Source: Collinsella sp. AF20-14LB (GTDB lineage Bacteria; Actinomycetota; Coriobacteriia; Coriobacteriales; Coriobacteriaceae). From it: a stretch of 64,000 nt of DNA. The notes under the pieces are model-generated. The model was not told the origin of the DNA. It saw only the letters and a list, made by a program, of their open reading frames with translations, and did no database searches. Below, piece by piece: positions 1 through 8,735 of the stretch. Made by a program: the position numbers and the translations under genes. Each line of letters opens with the position of its first letter. Positions within the stretch are counted from its first letter, which is position 1. Location of the stretch: positions 62,001-126,000 of the forward strand of contig NZ_QRWD01000006.1 in NCBI RefSeq assembly GCF_003459505.1, written 5' to 3'.

Positions 1-1518
1 CGTCGTCTGCGCGCCCGCGAGTTCCATCAGATTGCCGGTCGTGCCGGCCGCTCGGGCTTCGATACCGAGGGCATGGTCATCGCCGAGGCACCCGAGCACG
101 AGATCGAGAATGCCAAGCTTATGGCCAAGGCGGGCGACGACCCCAAAAAGCTCCGCAAGATTAAAAAGAAGAAGGCCCCCGAGGGCTTTGTCACCTGGAA
201 CAAGCAGACGTTCGAGCGCCTGATCGAGACGCAGCCCGAGACACTCAAGCCGCGCCTGTGCATCACGCACTCCATGGTGATTAGCGTGGTCGAGCAGGGT
301 GGCGATGCCCGAGCCCGCGTACACGACCTCATCGAGACGAGCCTGCAGACCCCTGAGGAAAAGGCTAAGCTCGAGGTTCGTGCCGACGAGATCTTCGCCA
401 CGCTCATCGATTCCGGCGTCGTCGTGCGCACCGAGGTGCCGCCCGCACCCAACGCTCCGGCTGACGCCGCGCCGGACATCGACTACGCACTGACGGTCGA
501 CCTGCCCGAGGACTTTGCGCTCGACCAGCCGCTCTCGCCGTTTTTGCTTGCCGCGTTGGAGCTGCTCGATCCCGAGAGCGAGACCTATACCATGGACCTG
601 ATCTCGATGGTCGAGGCAACGCTCGAGGATCCCAAGCAGGTGCTGCGTGCTCAGGAGCGCGCAGCGCGCGACCGCGCGATGGCCGAAATGAAGGCTGACG
701 GCGTCGAATATGAGGAACGCCTGGAGCGCATCCAGGATGTCACCTACGAAAAACCGCTCGAGGACTTGCTCGACGCCGCCTTCGACAAGTACTGCCAGGA
801 AGTGCCCTGGGCAAACGACTACCAGCTCTCTCCTAAAAGCGTCCTGCGCGATATGCTGGAAAGCGCGAGCGATTTTAAGGGTTACATTCAAAAGCTCGGC
901 ATCGCCCGCTCCGAGGGCATTTTGCTGCGTTACCTGGCAGAGGCCTACCGTTCGCTCGACCGCACCGTGCCCATCGAGAAGCGCGACGAGCGTCTGCGCG
1001 ACATTATCTCGTGGCTCGGCTTTGTGGTGCGCTCGGTGGACTCGAGCCTGGTGGACGAGTGGGAGAACGCCGGCAACCCGGCAGCCCTCGATGCTGCGCC
1101 GCCGCAGGGCATCGACGAGGTCGTGGCGGACCGCCGCGGCTGCACGCTGTTGGTGCGCAACGCGCTCTTCCGCCGCGTGACCCTTGCCGCCCGCGAGCAC
1201 GTTCGCGACCTGGGCGAGCTCGACGACGACTGGGGCATGAGCGAGATCCGCTGGCAAAAAGCACTCGACGCTTACCACGAGCAGCACGAGGAAATCCTCA
1301 CCGACGGAGATGCCCGCAGCGCCGCGATGTTTTCCATCGACGAGTCCGACGAGAAGACCGCGCACGTATGGCACGTGCACCAGATCTTTGCTGACGAGGA
1401 TGGCGACCACGATTTTGGCATCATGGGCGATGTCGATCTGGACGCCACGCAAGACGGCGGCGAGGTAATCTTCAAGAACTACCGTGTCGGCTTTATCGAG
1501 GACCTGCTCGAGGACTAG
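1..1518 (+). CDS. DEAD/DEAH-box (Ski2-like) helicase, C-terminal part, partial at 5' end
   Basis: The reading frame is open from base 1 to the stop at 1518, so the start lies outside the window. The first residues contain helicase motif VI (QIAGRAGRSGFD), which places the window edge within the second RecA-like domain. The remaining roughly 480 residues match the DUF3516 C-terminal region found on actinobacterial Ski2/Mtr4-like RNA helicases, with a lysine-rich stretch (KKLRKIKKKK) just after motif VI and an acidic C-terminus. The likely role is ATP-dependent unwinding of RNA or DNA in the cytoplasm; the substrate cannot be told from this part. A strong hairpin follows 20 bases after the stop. 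Confidence 0.85.
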   Translation, partial: RRLRAREFHQIAGRAGRSGFDTEGMVIAEAPEHEIENAKLMAKAGDDPKKLRKIKKKKAPEGFVTWNKQTFERLIETQPETLKPRLCITHSMVISVVEQGGDARARVHDLIETSLQTPEEKAKLEVRADEIFATLIDSGVVVRTEVPPAPNAPADAAPDIDYALTVDLPEDFALDQPLSPFLLAALELLDPESETYTMDLISMVEATLEDPKQVLRAQERAARDRAMAEMKADGVEYEERLERIQDVTYEKPLEDLLDAAFDKYCQEVPWANDYQLSPKSVLRDMLESASDFKGYIQKLGIARSEGILLRYLAEAYRSLDRTVPIEKRDERLRDIISWLGFVVRSVDSSLVDEWENAGNPAALDAAPPQGIDEVVADRRGCTLLVRNALFRRVTLAAREHVRDLGELDDDWGMSEIRWQKALDAYHEQHEEILTDGDARSAAMFSIDESDEKTAHVWHVHQIFADEDGDHDFGIMGDVDLDATQDGGEVIFKNYRVGFIEDLLED

Positions 1519-1539
1519 CCGGGCGCAATGGGACGAAAC

Positions 1540-1581
1540 AAAGCGGGGCCGCTGGCAACATCGCCAGCGGCCCCGCTTTTT
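1540..1581. terminator. Bidirectional intrinsic terminator
   Basis: A perfect 16-bp GC-rich stem (left arm AAGCGGGGCCGCTGGC) with a 6-base loop is followed by a T run. It lies between the convergent helicase gene and DUF2130 gene and can serve both. Confidence 0.85.
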
Positions 1582-1598
1582 GCGCGATACGCTATCCC

Positions 1599-3356
1599 CT
1601 ACTCGGCATCCTCGACCTCATACGAATCCGCCTCGGCTGGCTCATCGTTTGTCTCTGCCGCAGCCCCGCGTGCCTCGTCAAACGCTGCTTTCATGGTCTT
1701 GTTGCCCCACGTGAGCTTGCGAATGGTAAGATCGTCGGCTTTCTTGTTGGCAAGGCGCAGATTGTTCTCGGAGGACAGCAACGCCTCCTTGGTTTTCTGC
1801 AGATGGCTAATCGTCTTGTCGATCTCATCGATTGCCGTTTGGAACTTGCGGCTCGCGATCTCGTAGTTGCGGCCGAAATCGTTCTTGAACTTCTCCATCT
1901 TGGCTTCGAAGTTCGTGACATCGATATTCTGCTGCTTGTACTCCGCCAGCTCCTGCTTATAGCGAAGCGAACCCATGGCGGCATTGCGCAGCAGCGTAAT
2001 GATGGGAATGAAGAACTGCGGGCGAATCACATACATCTTCTCGTAGCGATAGCTCACGTCCACGATTCCCGCGTTATAGAGCTCGCTCTCGGGCTCGAGC
2101 AGCGTGCAGAGCACCGCGTACTCACAGCTTTTCTGGCGACGATCGTGATCGAGTTTCTTAAAGAAGTCCTCGTTTTTATGCTTGGTCGCGGTCTCGTCAT
2201 TCTCGTTTTTCATCTCGAACATAATTGAGATGACCTCGTTGCCGCTCGCGTCGCACTCGCGGAAGATAAAGTCGCCCTTGGTGCCCTCGGACGCATCGTT
2301 ATCTTTCTCGAAGTACGCATTGGGAAACGCCGTCATGCGCAGACGGTTGAACTCGGTCTCGCAGTGCTGCTCGAGCGACTCGCCCACCATCTTGGTGGAC
2401 AGGCGAACCTTCATATCCTTAAGGCGCTCGATCTCTTCATCCTTGTAGCGAATCAGATCATCGCTCGCACGTTTGGCCTGCGCAAGCTCGAGCTCGTGTG
2501 CCGCCTTGGCCTGTTCCTCGCGCGAATCGCGCACTGCCAGCTCGCTCGTCAGTTTGGCACGCGCCTCATCACGCTCACGCTCCGCCGCGGCGACCGCCTC
2601 AGACAGGCTCATTTTTGCCATCAGCTCCTGCTCGCGCAGCTTCGCACGCAGACCCTCGGCCTCCTGCTCAGACTGAGCCCTTGCGGCGGAAAACTTCTCT
2701 TGCACCTTCGCGCGATAGTCAGTAAGCGCGCGCTCGGCCTCGCTGCGAGCGGCATCGAGCTCACGCTGCGACTCTGCCGCGGCAGCGGCAAGCGCCATCT
2801 CCTGGGCCTTGTCCGCCGCGGCGAGCCTGGCCTGCAGCTCGGCAATCTGAGCGTCGCGCGCGGACAGGTCGTTTTGAGCAGCATTGCGTGCCGCCGCCTC
2901 GGCAAGCCTGGCTTCATCATCTTTGCGCTCCAACTGCGCACGTAAATTGTCGATCTCGCGCTGAAGCTCGGCATTCTCCTTTTGAGCATCGGAACGGGCC
3001 TCAACCGCCGCGCGCTGACTTGCACTCTCGCGCTCTGCGGCAGCGCCTTCGAGCTTGGCGCGCAGCTCGGCAAGCTCAGCGTCGCGCTTGGCAACCTCTT
3101 GCGCCAGCTGCTGAGCTGCAGCATTCTTCTGCTCGACAAGCTGAGCGTCGCGCTGAGACTCTGCCTTTTGCAAAGCAGCCGTCGAGCGCGAGCGCTCAAG
3201 CTCCAGTGCCTGCTCGCCCTCGCGCTGGACCGCCTTCACGCGCTCATCCAGGTCGCGCGAGAACTCGGCATCGCGCACCTGCTTGACGATATCCGCATAA
3301 CCGGACGCATCGACCTTAAAAACTTCTCCGCAATGCGGGCACTTGATCTCGTTCAT
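1599..3356 (-). CDS. DUF2130 domain-containing coiled-coil protein
   Basis: 585 aa. The N-terminus has a single CPHCG pair of cysteines (zinc-ribbon half). Residues about 25-310 are a very long Ala/Glu/Arg/Gln-rich coiled coil. The C-terminal domain, with its conserved [10 protein letters not shown] and [10 protein letters not shown] segments, matches DUF2130. The family resembles RmuC-type proteins: a coiled coil joined to a nuclease-like fold, with acidic residues in GDFIFRE and EMKNE that could be catalytic. The function is not established. The start is supported by GAGGAG 6 bases upstream of ATG. The C-terminal tail is Ala/Glu-rich and probably disordered. The gene is monocistronic and convergent with the helicase gene. 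Confidence 0.8.
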   Translation of the reverse strand: MNEIKCPHCGEVFKVDASGYADIVKQVRDAEFSRDLDERVKAVQREGEQALELERSRSTAALQKAESQRDAQLVEQKNAAAQQLAQEVAKRDAELAELRAKLEGAAAERESASQRAAVEARSDAQKENAELQREIDNLRAQLERKDDEARLAEAAARNAAQNDLSARDAQIAELQARLAAADKAQEMALAAAAAESQRELDAARSEAERALTDYRAKVQEKFSAARAQSEQEAEGLRAKLREQELMAKMSLSEAVAAAERERDEARAKLTSELAVRDSREEQAKAAHELELAQAKRASDDLIRYKDEEIERLKDMKVRLSTKMVGESLEQHCETEFNRLRMTAFPNAYFEKDNDASEGTKGDFIFRECDASGNEVISIMFEMKNENDETATKHKNEDFFKKLDHDRRQKSCEYAVLCTLLEPESELYNAGIVDVSYRYEKMYVIRPQFFIPIITLLRNAAMGSLRYKQELAEYKQQNIDVTNFEAKMEKFKNDFGRNYEIASRKFQTAIDEIDKTISHLQKTKEALLSSENNLRLANKKADDLTIRKLTWGNKTMKAAFDEARGAAAETNDEPAEADSYEVEDAE

Positions 3357-3443
3357 GGCAGCTCCTCGATGGACGCATATTTCAACCGCCTACACTCTAC
3401 CGCGCCGCACGGACAAAAAAGACGCCGCCGCCATAATGGCAAC

Positions 3444-3496
3444 GGCGCCAGAACCACCACAAAGGTGCCTGCCCCCTTTGTGGTGGCTCTGGCGCC
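3444..3496. repeat. 22-bp-arm palindrome directly after a stop codon; possible terminator
   Basis: The arms begin GGCGCCAGAACCACCACA and pair with one mismatch around a 9-base loop. The element ends exactly at the base next to the metallophosphoesterase stop codon. The core with CCACCACAAAGG recurs in variant form at 43210-43244 (CCACCACGAAGG). There is no strong T run on either side, so it may be an RNA-stabilising or mobile palindrome rather than a classical terminator. Confidence 0.8.
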
Positions 3497-4042
3497 CTAT
3501 AACCCAAAGAAGCTAAGAATCTGGTCACGGCTTACGGGCTTGCACTCGTTGGCATCGAGACCGACATCGTAGCGAAAGATAGGGCGCTCGCGATCGCGGT
3601 TGCGTGCATTGGTACGGTCTCCCCTGCTGTGGATGTGCCCGTGCAGCATGATGGCGCCGCGCGCCTTGCCATTCCAGCTGAGCATGGGGTAATGGCTCAA
3701 CACCAGGCGATGGCCCTTGGCATAGCCGGGAGCAATCTCCAGGTAATCGCGCACGTCTTCCCAAATCTGCGGTACGTCGGGATCTTCCCAGTCGCCGTCA
3801 TGGTTACCACGGATGAGCGTCACGTTCTGACATTCGATACGCTCGCGCAGGCGCATCGCCTCCGCCAGGGGCAAACGATAGGTAAAGTCTCCCAAGATAT
3901 AGAGACGGTCGTCCGCCGCCACGCACTCATTGACGGCATCGATGACCTTGCGGTTCATCTCCTCGACCGAATCAAACGGCCGATCCATATCGTGCAAGAT
4001 ATTCGTATCGCCCAGGTGCAGGTCGGCGGTAAACCACATCAT
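3497..4042 (-). CDS. Metallophosphoesterase family protein
   Basis: 181 aa from the chosen ATG. The calcineurin-like metal-binding motifs are present in order: DLHLGD near the N-terminus, GDFTYR, GNHDGD, then LSHYP and GHIHS. All metal ligands expected of the YfcE/phage-type family are there. It probably hydrolyses a phosphodiester or phosphomonoester in the cytoplasm; the substrate is unknown. The ATG at 4042 is preferred over 4057 because GAGGAC lies about 8 bases before it. Length is normal for small stand-alone members. The stop codon is immediately followed by the 3444-3496 palindrome. Confidence 0.85.
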   Translation of the reverse strand: MMWFTADLHLGDTNILHDMDRPFDSVEEMNRKVIDAVNECVAADDRLYILGDFTYRLPLAEAMRLRERIECQNVTLIRGNHDGDWEDPDVPQIWEDVRDYLEIAPGYAKGHRLVLSHYPMLSWNGKARGAIMLHGHIHSRGDRTNARNRDRERPIFRYDVGLDANECKPVSRDQILSFFGL

Positions 4043-4108
4043 CGTCTCTGTCCTCATTTCGCAACGTGTTCAACTCGTGCTAAGTATACAGACGCAGCGA
4101 TGCAGCGG

Positions 4109-4288
4109 TTATCCAAAGAGCCCGCCGAACAGTCCGCGGCGGCGCTTGTCTTGCTTTTTCGAAGCGTCGCCCTGGGCGTTCTTGTCCTGCCGCTTCTTCC
4201 GGTCCTGCTCCAGCTCATCATCGTCGATCAGCATATCCCACTCAAACGGGTCGTCCGTCAGATCGAACAGGTCATCGTCATCAAACAT
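4109..4288 (-). CDS. Small charged protein, 59 aa, function unknown
   Basis: A strong GGAGG Shine-Dalgarno lies 5 bases before the ATG at 4288. The N-terminal half is strongly acidic (MFDDDDLFDL, LIDDDELEQD), the C-terminal half is basic (KKRQDK, DKRRRG) and the end is GLFGGLFG, a glycine/phenylalanine tail that could touch a membrane. I do not recognise a family. It lies 18 bases after the HIRAN gene on the same strand, so the two are probably co-transcribed. Coding is supported by the Shine-Dalgarno, the operon spacing and the ordered charge pattern. Confidence 0.6.
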   Translation of the reverse strand: MFDDDDLFDLTDDPFEWDMLIDDDELEQDRKKRQDKNAQGDASKKQDKRRRGLFGGLFG

Positions 4289-4306
4289 GACCGCCTCCAT
4301 TGCCGA

Positions 4307-4633
4307 TTAGCGAGCATCCACCACATAGAGACCAACGCGCACCTGATGCCACGGGCTGCGCTCGGGAGCAACCTGTTGCACGCGAGCCTCAAATACGTCC
4401 TCGTGGCCGTAATACATCATCAAGGACAGCGGGCCGACCTCGTTTCCCGGAACATACCCAAGCTTGGTGTTGCCGTAGTAGATCGCAACCGCCTCGGGAT
4501 CATGGGGGTTATCGCGCTCGGCACACAGCGTCAGTTTAACGCCCGCTTTAAGATCGCCCAAGACCAAGGCGCCATCGGCATACTGAAATCCTGCAATATG
4601 AAACGACAAAAGAACACGTGAAGGCTCGTACAT
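4307..4633 (-). CDS. HIRAN domain-containing protein
   Basis: 108 aa starting at the ATG with GAGGAG 6 bases upstream; the longer frame to 4666 lacks a Shine-Dalgarno. The pattern FHIAGFQY, then L.AERDNPHDPEAVAI and LGYVPG, is the HIRAN signature. HIRAN domains bind the 3' ends of single-stranded DNA when fused to SNF2-like helicases (HLTF) and also occur alone in bacteria. The protein is essentially only the domain, so it may act as a DNA-damage or stalled-fork sensor; that is inference. It heads a probable two-gene operon with the 59-aa acidic/basic protein. Confidence 0.75.
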   Translation of the reverse strand: MYEPSRVLLSFHIAGFQYADGALVLGDLKAGVKLTLCAERDNPHDPEAVAIYYGNTKLGYVPGNEVGPLSLMMYYGHEDVFEARVQQVAPERSPWHQVRVGLYVVDAR

Positions 4634-4745
4634 GGCAACTCCTCTAACGACCGAATAAACCGGCACTTAACCTTACTGAGAAGCTTACGGGCCCGTGCGG
4701 ACAAAATTTCACCCGCTCGCACCTTTCGCCCATTTGCCGCAACGC

Positions 4746-4774
4746 TTGCGAGACAGAGCGCTTGCAGATAAGAT
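4746..4774 (+). promoter_or_regulatory. Putative promoter for an RNA antisense to the 27-aa peptide gene
   Basis: TTGCGA and TAAGAT are separated by exactly 17 bases, a good sigma-70-type arrangement. Transcription would start near 4781 and run rightward through the whole 27-aa peptide gene, which is on the opposite strand. No protein gene follows on the plus strand. The call depends on sequence only. Confidence 0.4.
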
Positions 4775-4868
4775 AGAGGCACGGATGGCACCCGTTGCAG
4801 CGGGTCTTGCCAACTCCAGTGCACGTTTACATCGTGAGAAGTGGCCGTCTTCGCTTACGCGGGGGCGG

Positions 4869-4952
4869 CTATTTCATTCGGCCGATAAACAGGCCGAGTT
4901 CGATAGCCGCGATTAACAACGCCAGTAACGAAATAACATCGCTTACGTTCAT
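4869..4952 (-). CDS. Candidate small hydrophobic (holin-like, type I) toxin, 27 aa
   Basis: The peptide starts MNVSDVISLL, continues as one hydrophobic helix (about residues 5-24) and ends GRMK. An AAGGGA Shine-Dalgarno lies 6 bases before ATG. This size and pattern (short polar N-end, single membrane helix, basic C-end) is typical of type I toxins such as the TxpA/Fst/holin-like families, which depolarise the membrane. The Shine-Dalgarno is enclosed in a hairpin (4954-4978), and a possible antisense promoter lies at 4746-4774, as expected for RNA-controlled toxins. Toxicity and family membership are inference. Confidence 0.5.
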   Translation of the reverse strand: MNVSDVISLLALLIAAIELGLFIGRMK

Positions 4953-4953
4953 A

Positions 4954-4978
4954 CCAATTCCCTTCTAAAGGGAGTTGG
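4954..4978 (-). promoter_or_regulatory. Shine-Dalgarno-sequestering hairpin before the 27-aa peptide
   Basis: In the transcript, CCAACTCCCTT pairs with AAGGGAATTGG around a 3-base loop (one mismatch). The paired right arm is the Shine-Dalgarno itself, so translation should be blocked unless the hairpin is opened or processed. Such occlusion is common in type I toxin mRNAs. Confidence 0.55.
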
Positions 4979-5010
4979 CCCATCCGTACCCCATAGCAGT
5001 AGTCTAACGT

Positions 5011-5054
5011 AAATGGCAGGTAATAGGAACATTTGTTCGTATTACCTGCCATTT
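5011..5054. terminator. Near-perfect palindrome after the ALDH stop codon
   Basis: Fifteen-base perfect arms (AAATGGCAGGTAATA) enclose a second small stem (GAAC/GTTC). The palindrome begins one base after the ALDH stop codon. It is probably the terminator of the ALDH/ADH operon and insulates the 27-aa peptide gene downstream on the same strand. Confidence 0.75.
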
Positions 5055-5055
5055 T

Positions 5056-6435
5056 CTAATGCACGAATATGCGCACGAACTTGTGCTTCCAGCTCTCATA
5101 AGGGGCGTAGCGGAACGGCACGTCCAGCCACGTTGCCTTGTTCACGATGCTCTTCTTGTGGCTAAACGTATCGAAGCTCTCGCGGCCATGGTACTGGCCC
5201 ATACCGCTCGCACCCATGCCGCCGAAGCCCATATGACTCGTAGCCAAGTGCATGATCGTGTCGTTAACGCAGCCGCCGCCAAAGGGCACGTAGCGCACAA
5301 AGCGCTCCTGAACTGCGCGATCCTGGCTAAAGATATACAGGGCCAGCGGCGTCGGACGATCTGCAATAAACGCCTCGGCCTCATCCAGGCTCTCAAACGT
5401 CAGCACCGGCAAGATGGGACCGAAAATCTCTTCCTGCATCACGGCGTCCTCAGGCGCCACGCCGTCTAGGATCGTCGGCTCAATCTTGAGCGACGACTCG
5501 CGCGCCGTGCCTCCCAGCACAACCTTGTCGGGGTCGATCAGCCCGCGCACGCGCGCAAAATGCTTGGCGTTGACGATATGACCGTAATCCTCGTTGTCGA
5601 GCGGATGCTCGCCAAACATGCGACGGGTCTCCTCCCTGATGAGGCCCAACAGCTCATCGTGTACGCGCGTATCGACCAGCAGGTAGTCGGGCGCCACGCA
5701 GGTCTGCCCCACGTTGAGCCATTTACCAAAGGCGATGCGCCGTGCCGCGACTTTTAAGTTTGCCGTGGCATCCACAATGCAGGGGCTCTTTCCGCCCAGC
5801 TCAAGCGTCACGGGCGTCAGGTTTTTACTTGCGCGCTCCATGACGAACTTGCCGACCGGAACGCTACCGGTAAAGAAAATCTTGTCCCAGCTCTCGTCGA
5901 GCAGCGCCTCATTCTCGGCACGGCCGCCTTCGACGACCGTCACCAGGCGCGGATCAAATGCTTCCTCGCAAATCTGCCTGAGCACCGCGCTCGATGCCGG
6001 AGCATAGGCACTCGGCTTGATGACCACGGTATTGCCCGCGGCAAGGGCGCCGGCAAGCGGCTCGAGCGTTAGCAAAAACGGGTAGTTCCAGGGCGCCATA
6101 ATGAGCGTGACGCCATAGGGCACGGCTTGCGTTTTGCACACACTCACGGCGTTGGCGAGGTCACACGGACGCAGGCGCGGACGGCTCCATCGAGCCACAT
6201 GCGCAATCTGATGACGAATCTCGGAAAGCGAGGTGCCGATCTCACACATATAGGCCTCGTCATGCGACTTTCCCAAATCGGTCTTGAGCGCATGGGCAAT
6301 ATCGGTCTCGTGTGCCCGCACCGCCTCGCGCAGGCGCACGAGGGCGCGACGTCGAGCATCGACATCAAACGTGGCGCGCGTCTTAAAGTAGGCGCGCTGT
6401 TCGCCGACAATGCGCGCGATTTCCTCGGTGTTCAT
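5056..6435 (-). CDS. NAD(P)-dependent aldehyde dehydrogenase
   Basis: 459 aa, class 3-like length. Motifs seen: APWNYPF (substrate channel and cofactor), KPSAYAP, FTGSVPVG (cofactor loop), LELGGKSP (general-base Glu region), GQTCVAPDY with the catalytic Cys, and EEIFGPILPV. It oxidises aldehydes, probably fatty or alkyl ones as in other class 3 ALDHs. AGGAGGG precedes ATG. The start lies 8 bases after the iron-ADH stop, so the two are co-transcribed and would interconvert alcohol, aldehyde and acid. The C-terminus is WKHKFVRIFVH, a basic amphipathic end often seen in membrane-associated class 3 enzymes. Confidence 0.92.
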   Translation of the reverse strand: MNTEEIARIVGEQRAYFKTRATFDVDARRRALVRLREAVRAHETDIAHALKTDLGKSHDEAYMCEIGTSLSEIRHQIAHVARWSRPRLRPCDLANAVSVCKTQAVPYGVTLIMAPWNYPFLLTLEPLAGALAAGNTVVIKPSAYAPASSAVLRQICEEAFDPRLVTVVEGGRAENEALLDESWDKIFFTGSVPVGKFVMERASKNLTPVTLELGGKSPCIVDATANLKVAARRIAFGKWLNVGQTCVAPDYLLVDTRVHDELLGLIREETRRMFGEHPLDNEDYGHIVNAKHFARVRGLIDPDKVVLGGTARESSLKIEPTILDGVAPEDAVMQEEIFGPILPVLTFESLDEAEAFIADRPTPLALYIFSQDRAVQERFVRYVPFGGGCVNDTIMHLATSHMGFGGMGASGMGQYHGRESFDTFSHKKSIVNKATWLDVPFRYAPYESWKHKFVRIFVH

Positions 6436-6443
6436 GGGCCCTC

Positions 6444-7664
6444 CTAGTTCTCATCCTCAAACATACCACCCGCGACGACCTCGTACATACGCTCGAGCTC
6501 CAAACGGTCCATCAAAAGTGGAACGGGGTATAGCGGATTGGCCTCGGCATCGGCATGGGCCGCCATTTGCGGAATATCGGAGCGGCGAATGCCCGTCACA
6601 TATTTGGGAATGCCCAAGGCGGCATTCATGCGGTCGACCCAATCGATAAAGGCCTCGGCCGCAAGACTGTCCTGCGCGTTAGCCGGCGCGATACCGGCCA
6701 TGCGAGCAAGATCGGCAAGCTTGGGGGCGGCGGCGTCACCATAAGCGCGAAGCATGTGCGGCAGGATGATCGCGTTGGCCAAACCGTGCGGAATTCCGTA
6801 TCGGCCGCCCAGACTGTGCGCGATGGCATGCACGTATCCGACATAGGAGCGGGTAAATGCAACACCCGCTTTATACGCCGCCGAAAGCATATTGCGACGA
6901 GCGCGCATGTCGTCGCCATGCTCATAAGCCTCGGGCAAATTGTCGTGGATGAGCTGGACCGCCTGACGCGCCATCTTGCGCGTGTAGGGCGTGGTGCTAC
7001 GGCCGATAAAGGCCTCGACGGCATGCGTCAGGGCATCCATGCCCGTCTGCCCCGTAATGGAGGCGGGCAGGCCGCGTGTAAACTCGGGGTCGTGCACCGC
7101 AAAGCGCGGGATAAGCACAAAGTCGTTAATGGGGTACTTGTAGTGCGTCTCGTCATCGGTGATAACCGCCGCGAGTGTGACTTCGCTTCCCGTACCGGCG
7201 GTAGTGGGAACCGCAATAAGCAGCGGCAGGAGACGGTGGACGCGCAACAGGCCACGCATCTTGTTGATGGGCTTATTTGGCTGTGCGATGCGTGCGCCCA
7301 CACCCTTGGCGCAGTCCATGGCCGAACCGCCACCAAAGCCGATAATGGCCTGGCAGGCGCTCTCGCGATACAGGGACGCCGCTTCCTCCACGTTTGAGAC
7401 CGTGGGGTTCGCACGCGTTTCGGCATAGACCGTAACACCAATCCCCTGAGCCGTAAGCGCGCGCTCGAGTGATGCCGTGAGTCCCAAACGAGCAATACCA
7501 GGGTCTGTCACGATAAGGACCTTCTGGATCGAGCGCTTTTGAAGCACCGCGGGCACATCCTCGGCATGCTCCAAAATGCGCGGTTCGGTATAGGGCAGGA
7601 TCGGCAATGCGATGCGAAAAGCCGTCTGATATGTTCGGCACCAGGCACGACGGGCTAGATGCAT
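6444..7664 (-). CDS. Iron-containing alcohol dehydrogenase
   Basis: 406 aa using the ATG with AAGGAG upstream; the longer frame to 7733 runs through the probable operator. Group III (iron) ADH signatures are visible: GFGGGSAMDCAKG (cofactor), PTTAGTGSE, then iron-ligand region DALTHAVEA and HAIAHSLGGRYGIPHGLANAI with conserved histidines. It reduces aldehydes or oxidises alcohols with NAD(P)H. It is first in the two-gene operon with the ALDH. A 6-4-6 inverted repeat at 7683-7698, just upstream of the Shine-Dalgarno, is a likely repressor site. Confidence 0.92.
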   Translation of the reverse strand: MHLARRAWCRTYQTAFRIALPILPYTEPRILEHAEDVPAVLQKRSIQKVLIVTDPGIARLGLTASLERALTAQGIGVTVYAETRANPTVSNVEEAASLYRESACQAIIGFGGGSAMDCAKGVGARIAQPNKPINKMRGLLRVHRLLPLLIAVPTTAGTGSEVTLAAVITDDETHYKYPINDFVLIPRFAVHDPEFTRGLPASITGQTGMDALTHAVEAFIGRSTTPYTRKMARQAVQLIHDNLPEAYEHGDDMRARRNMLSAAYKAGVAFTRSYVGYVHAIAHSLGGRYGIPHGLANAIILPHMLRAYGDAAAPKLADLARMAGIAPANAQDSLAAEAFIDWVDRMNAALGIPKYVTGIRRSDIPQMAAHADAEANPLYPVPLLMDRLELERMYEVVAGGMFEDEN

Positions 7665-7682
7665 AAAGGAAACTCCTTCATT

Positions 7683-7698
7683 TGTTGATAGGTCAACA
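7683..7698. promoter_or_regulatory. Inverted-repeat operator upstream of the ADH/ALDH operon
   Basis: TGTTGA-TAGG-TCAACA, perfect 6-bp arms, about 19 bases before the ADH start codon. The position suits a repressor site. The cognate regulator is not recognisable nearby. Confidence 0.45.
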
Positions 7699-7779
7699 TT
7701 TGCTCGACCGATTGTACTCATCGGCGTCCGCATATGGCTTGCAAATCGTTAATCAATCAACATCTTCACATGCCCAAAA

Positions 7780-7886
7780 TTGTTTTATTAAAAATCATTC
7801 CTAATAGGCTTCACATTCGGTCTCATTTATGGATAATAGAACTCGTCAAGACGCACGTCCGGAGAGGGCCCTTACGGGACCGGACG
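7780..7886 (+). promoter_or_regulatory. Promoter and 5' leader hairpin of the reverse rubrerythrin gene
   Basis: TTGTTT (7780-7785) and TAATAG (7802-7807) are spaced by 16 bases in an AT-rich stretch. The leader then holds a hairpin at 7856-7886, with arms CGTCCGG/CCGGACG and an inner GCCC/GGG stem, about 35 bases before the start codon. The hairpin could stabilise the mRNA. Confidence 0.45.
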
Positions 7887-7921
7887 AGCGCACCATCGCC
7901 ATCGATCGAAAGGATCGAATT

Positions 7922-8482
7922 ATGAAGTTTGTTTGCCCCGTTTGCGGTTATGTGGAAGAGTTCGACGGCGACCAGCTGCCCGAGGATTTCAAGTGCCCCC
8001 AGTGCGGCGTTCCCGGCTCTCGCTTCCTGAAGCAAGAGGAGGGCCAGCTCGAGTGGGCTGCCGAGCACGTCGTGGGCGTCGCCAAGATGGAGGGCGTCTC
8101 CGAGGACATCGTTGCTGACCTGCGCGCCAACTTTGAGGGCGAGTGCTCTGAGGTCGGTATGTACCTGGCCATGGCTCGCGTCGCTCATCGCGAGGGCTAT
8201 CCCGAGATCGGCCTGTACTGGGAGAAGGCTGCTCACGAGGAGGCCGAGCACGCCGCCAAGTTCGCCGAGCTCCTGGGCGAGGTCGTGACCGACTCCACCA
8301 AGAAGAACCTCGAGATGCGCGTTGAGGCCGAGAACGGCGCCACCGCCGGCAAGACCGATCTTGCCAAGCGCGCCAAGGCCGCTGGTCTCGATGCCATCCA
8401 CGACACCGTGCACGAGATGGCTCGCGACGAGGCCCGCCACGGCAAGGCTTTCGCCGGTCTGCTCAAGCGCTACTTTGGTTAA
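7922..8482 (+). CDS. Reverse rubrerythrin (NADH peroxidase type)
   Basis: 186 aa. The rubredoxin domain is at the N-terminus (CPVCGY near residue 5 and CPQCG near residue 36). It is followed by the four-helix ferritin-like diiron domain with [21 protein letters not shown] and the C-terminal [10 protein letters not shown] motif. This order is the reverse of classical rubrerythrin and marks the revRbr family, which reduces hydrogen peroxide to water in anaerobes with electrons from NADH. GAAAGGA precedes ATG. Codon use is strongly biased, which suggests high expression. The gene stands alone with its own promoter and terminator. Confidence 0.93.
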   Translation: MKFVCPVCGYVEEFDGDQLPEDFKCPQCGVPGSRFLKQEEGQLEWAAEHVVGVAKMEGVSEDIVADLRANFEGECSEVGMYLAMARVAHREGYPEIGLYWEKAAHEEAEHAAKFAELLGEVVTDSTKKNLEMRVEAENGATAGKTDLAKRAKAAGLDAIHDTVHEMARDEARHGKAFAGLLKRYFG

Positions 8483-8515
8483 GCCAACCGCCTGAGAGAC
8501 AATCTCTAGCTCGAT

Positions 8516-8547
8516 AAGGCCCGGACCGCATGGTCCGGGCCTTTTTC
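8516..8547 (+). terminator. Intrinsic terminator of the rubrerythrin gene
   Basis: AAGGCCCGGACC pairs perfectly across the loop GCAT and is followed by a run of five T. Confidence 0.9.
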
Positions 8548-8612
8548 GTGTCTAGCGAACCAGTTAACGTCCCAAAAAAGGACCACCTTCGGCATCGGCT
8601 TCGCGTCAAAAA

Positions 8613-8735
8613 CTAAGTGAGTAGCCTTTTGGGAACTTGTCGAGCAGACCATCCGTATTGCTTTATAAAACCTCAGGTAGATAGCTTGCCGCAAAACAAT
8701 CTGGTCGCCATCACGCTAAAAGTCTACTCACTTAG
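8613..8735. repeat. 123-bp structured repeat, copy 1
   Basis: The ends are inverted repeats (CTAAGTGAGTAG and its complement), extended inward by CTTTT/AAAAG and an internal GACC/GGTC pairing. It aligns without gaps to copy 2 at 10032-10154, with about 21 mismatches by hand. Both copies have the same orientation. The right end overlaps the end of the nuclease gene and supplies its last codons and stop. It may be a MITE-like element or a structured 3' RNA element. Confidence 0.8.

Noticed and set aside
4855..5052. 65-aa minus-strand frame overlapping the 27-aa peptide
   Set aside because: It runs through the terminator hairpin and the Shine-Dalgarno hairpin and shows no coding character; the 27-aa frame has the ribosome site.
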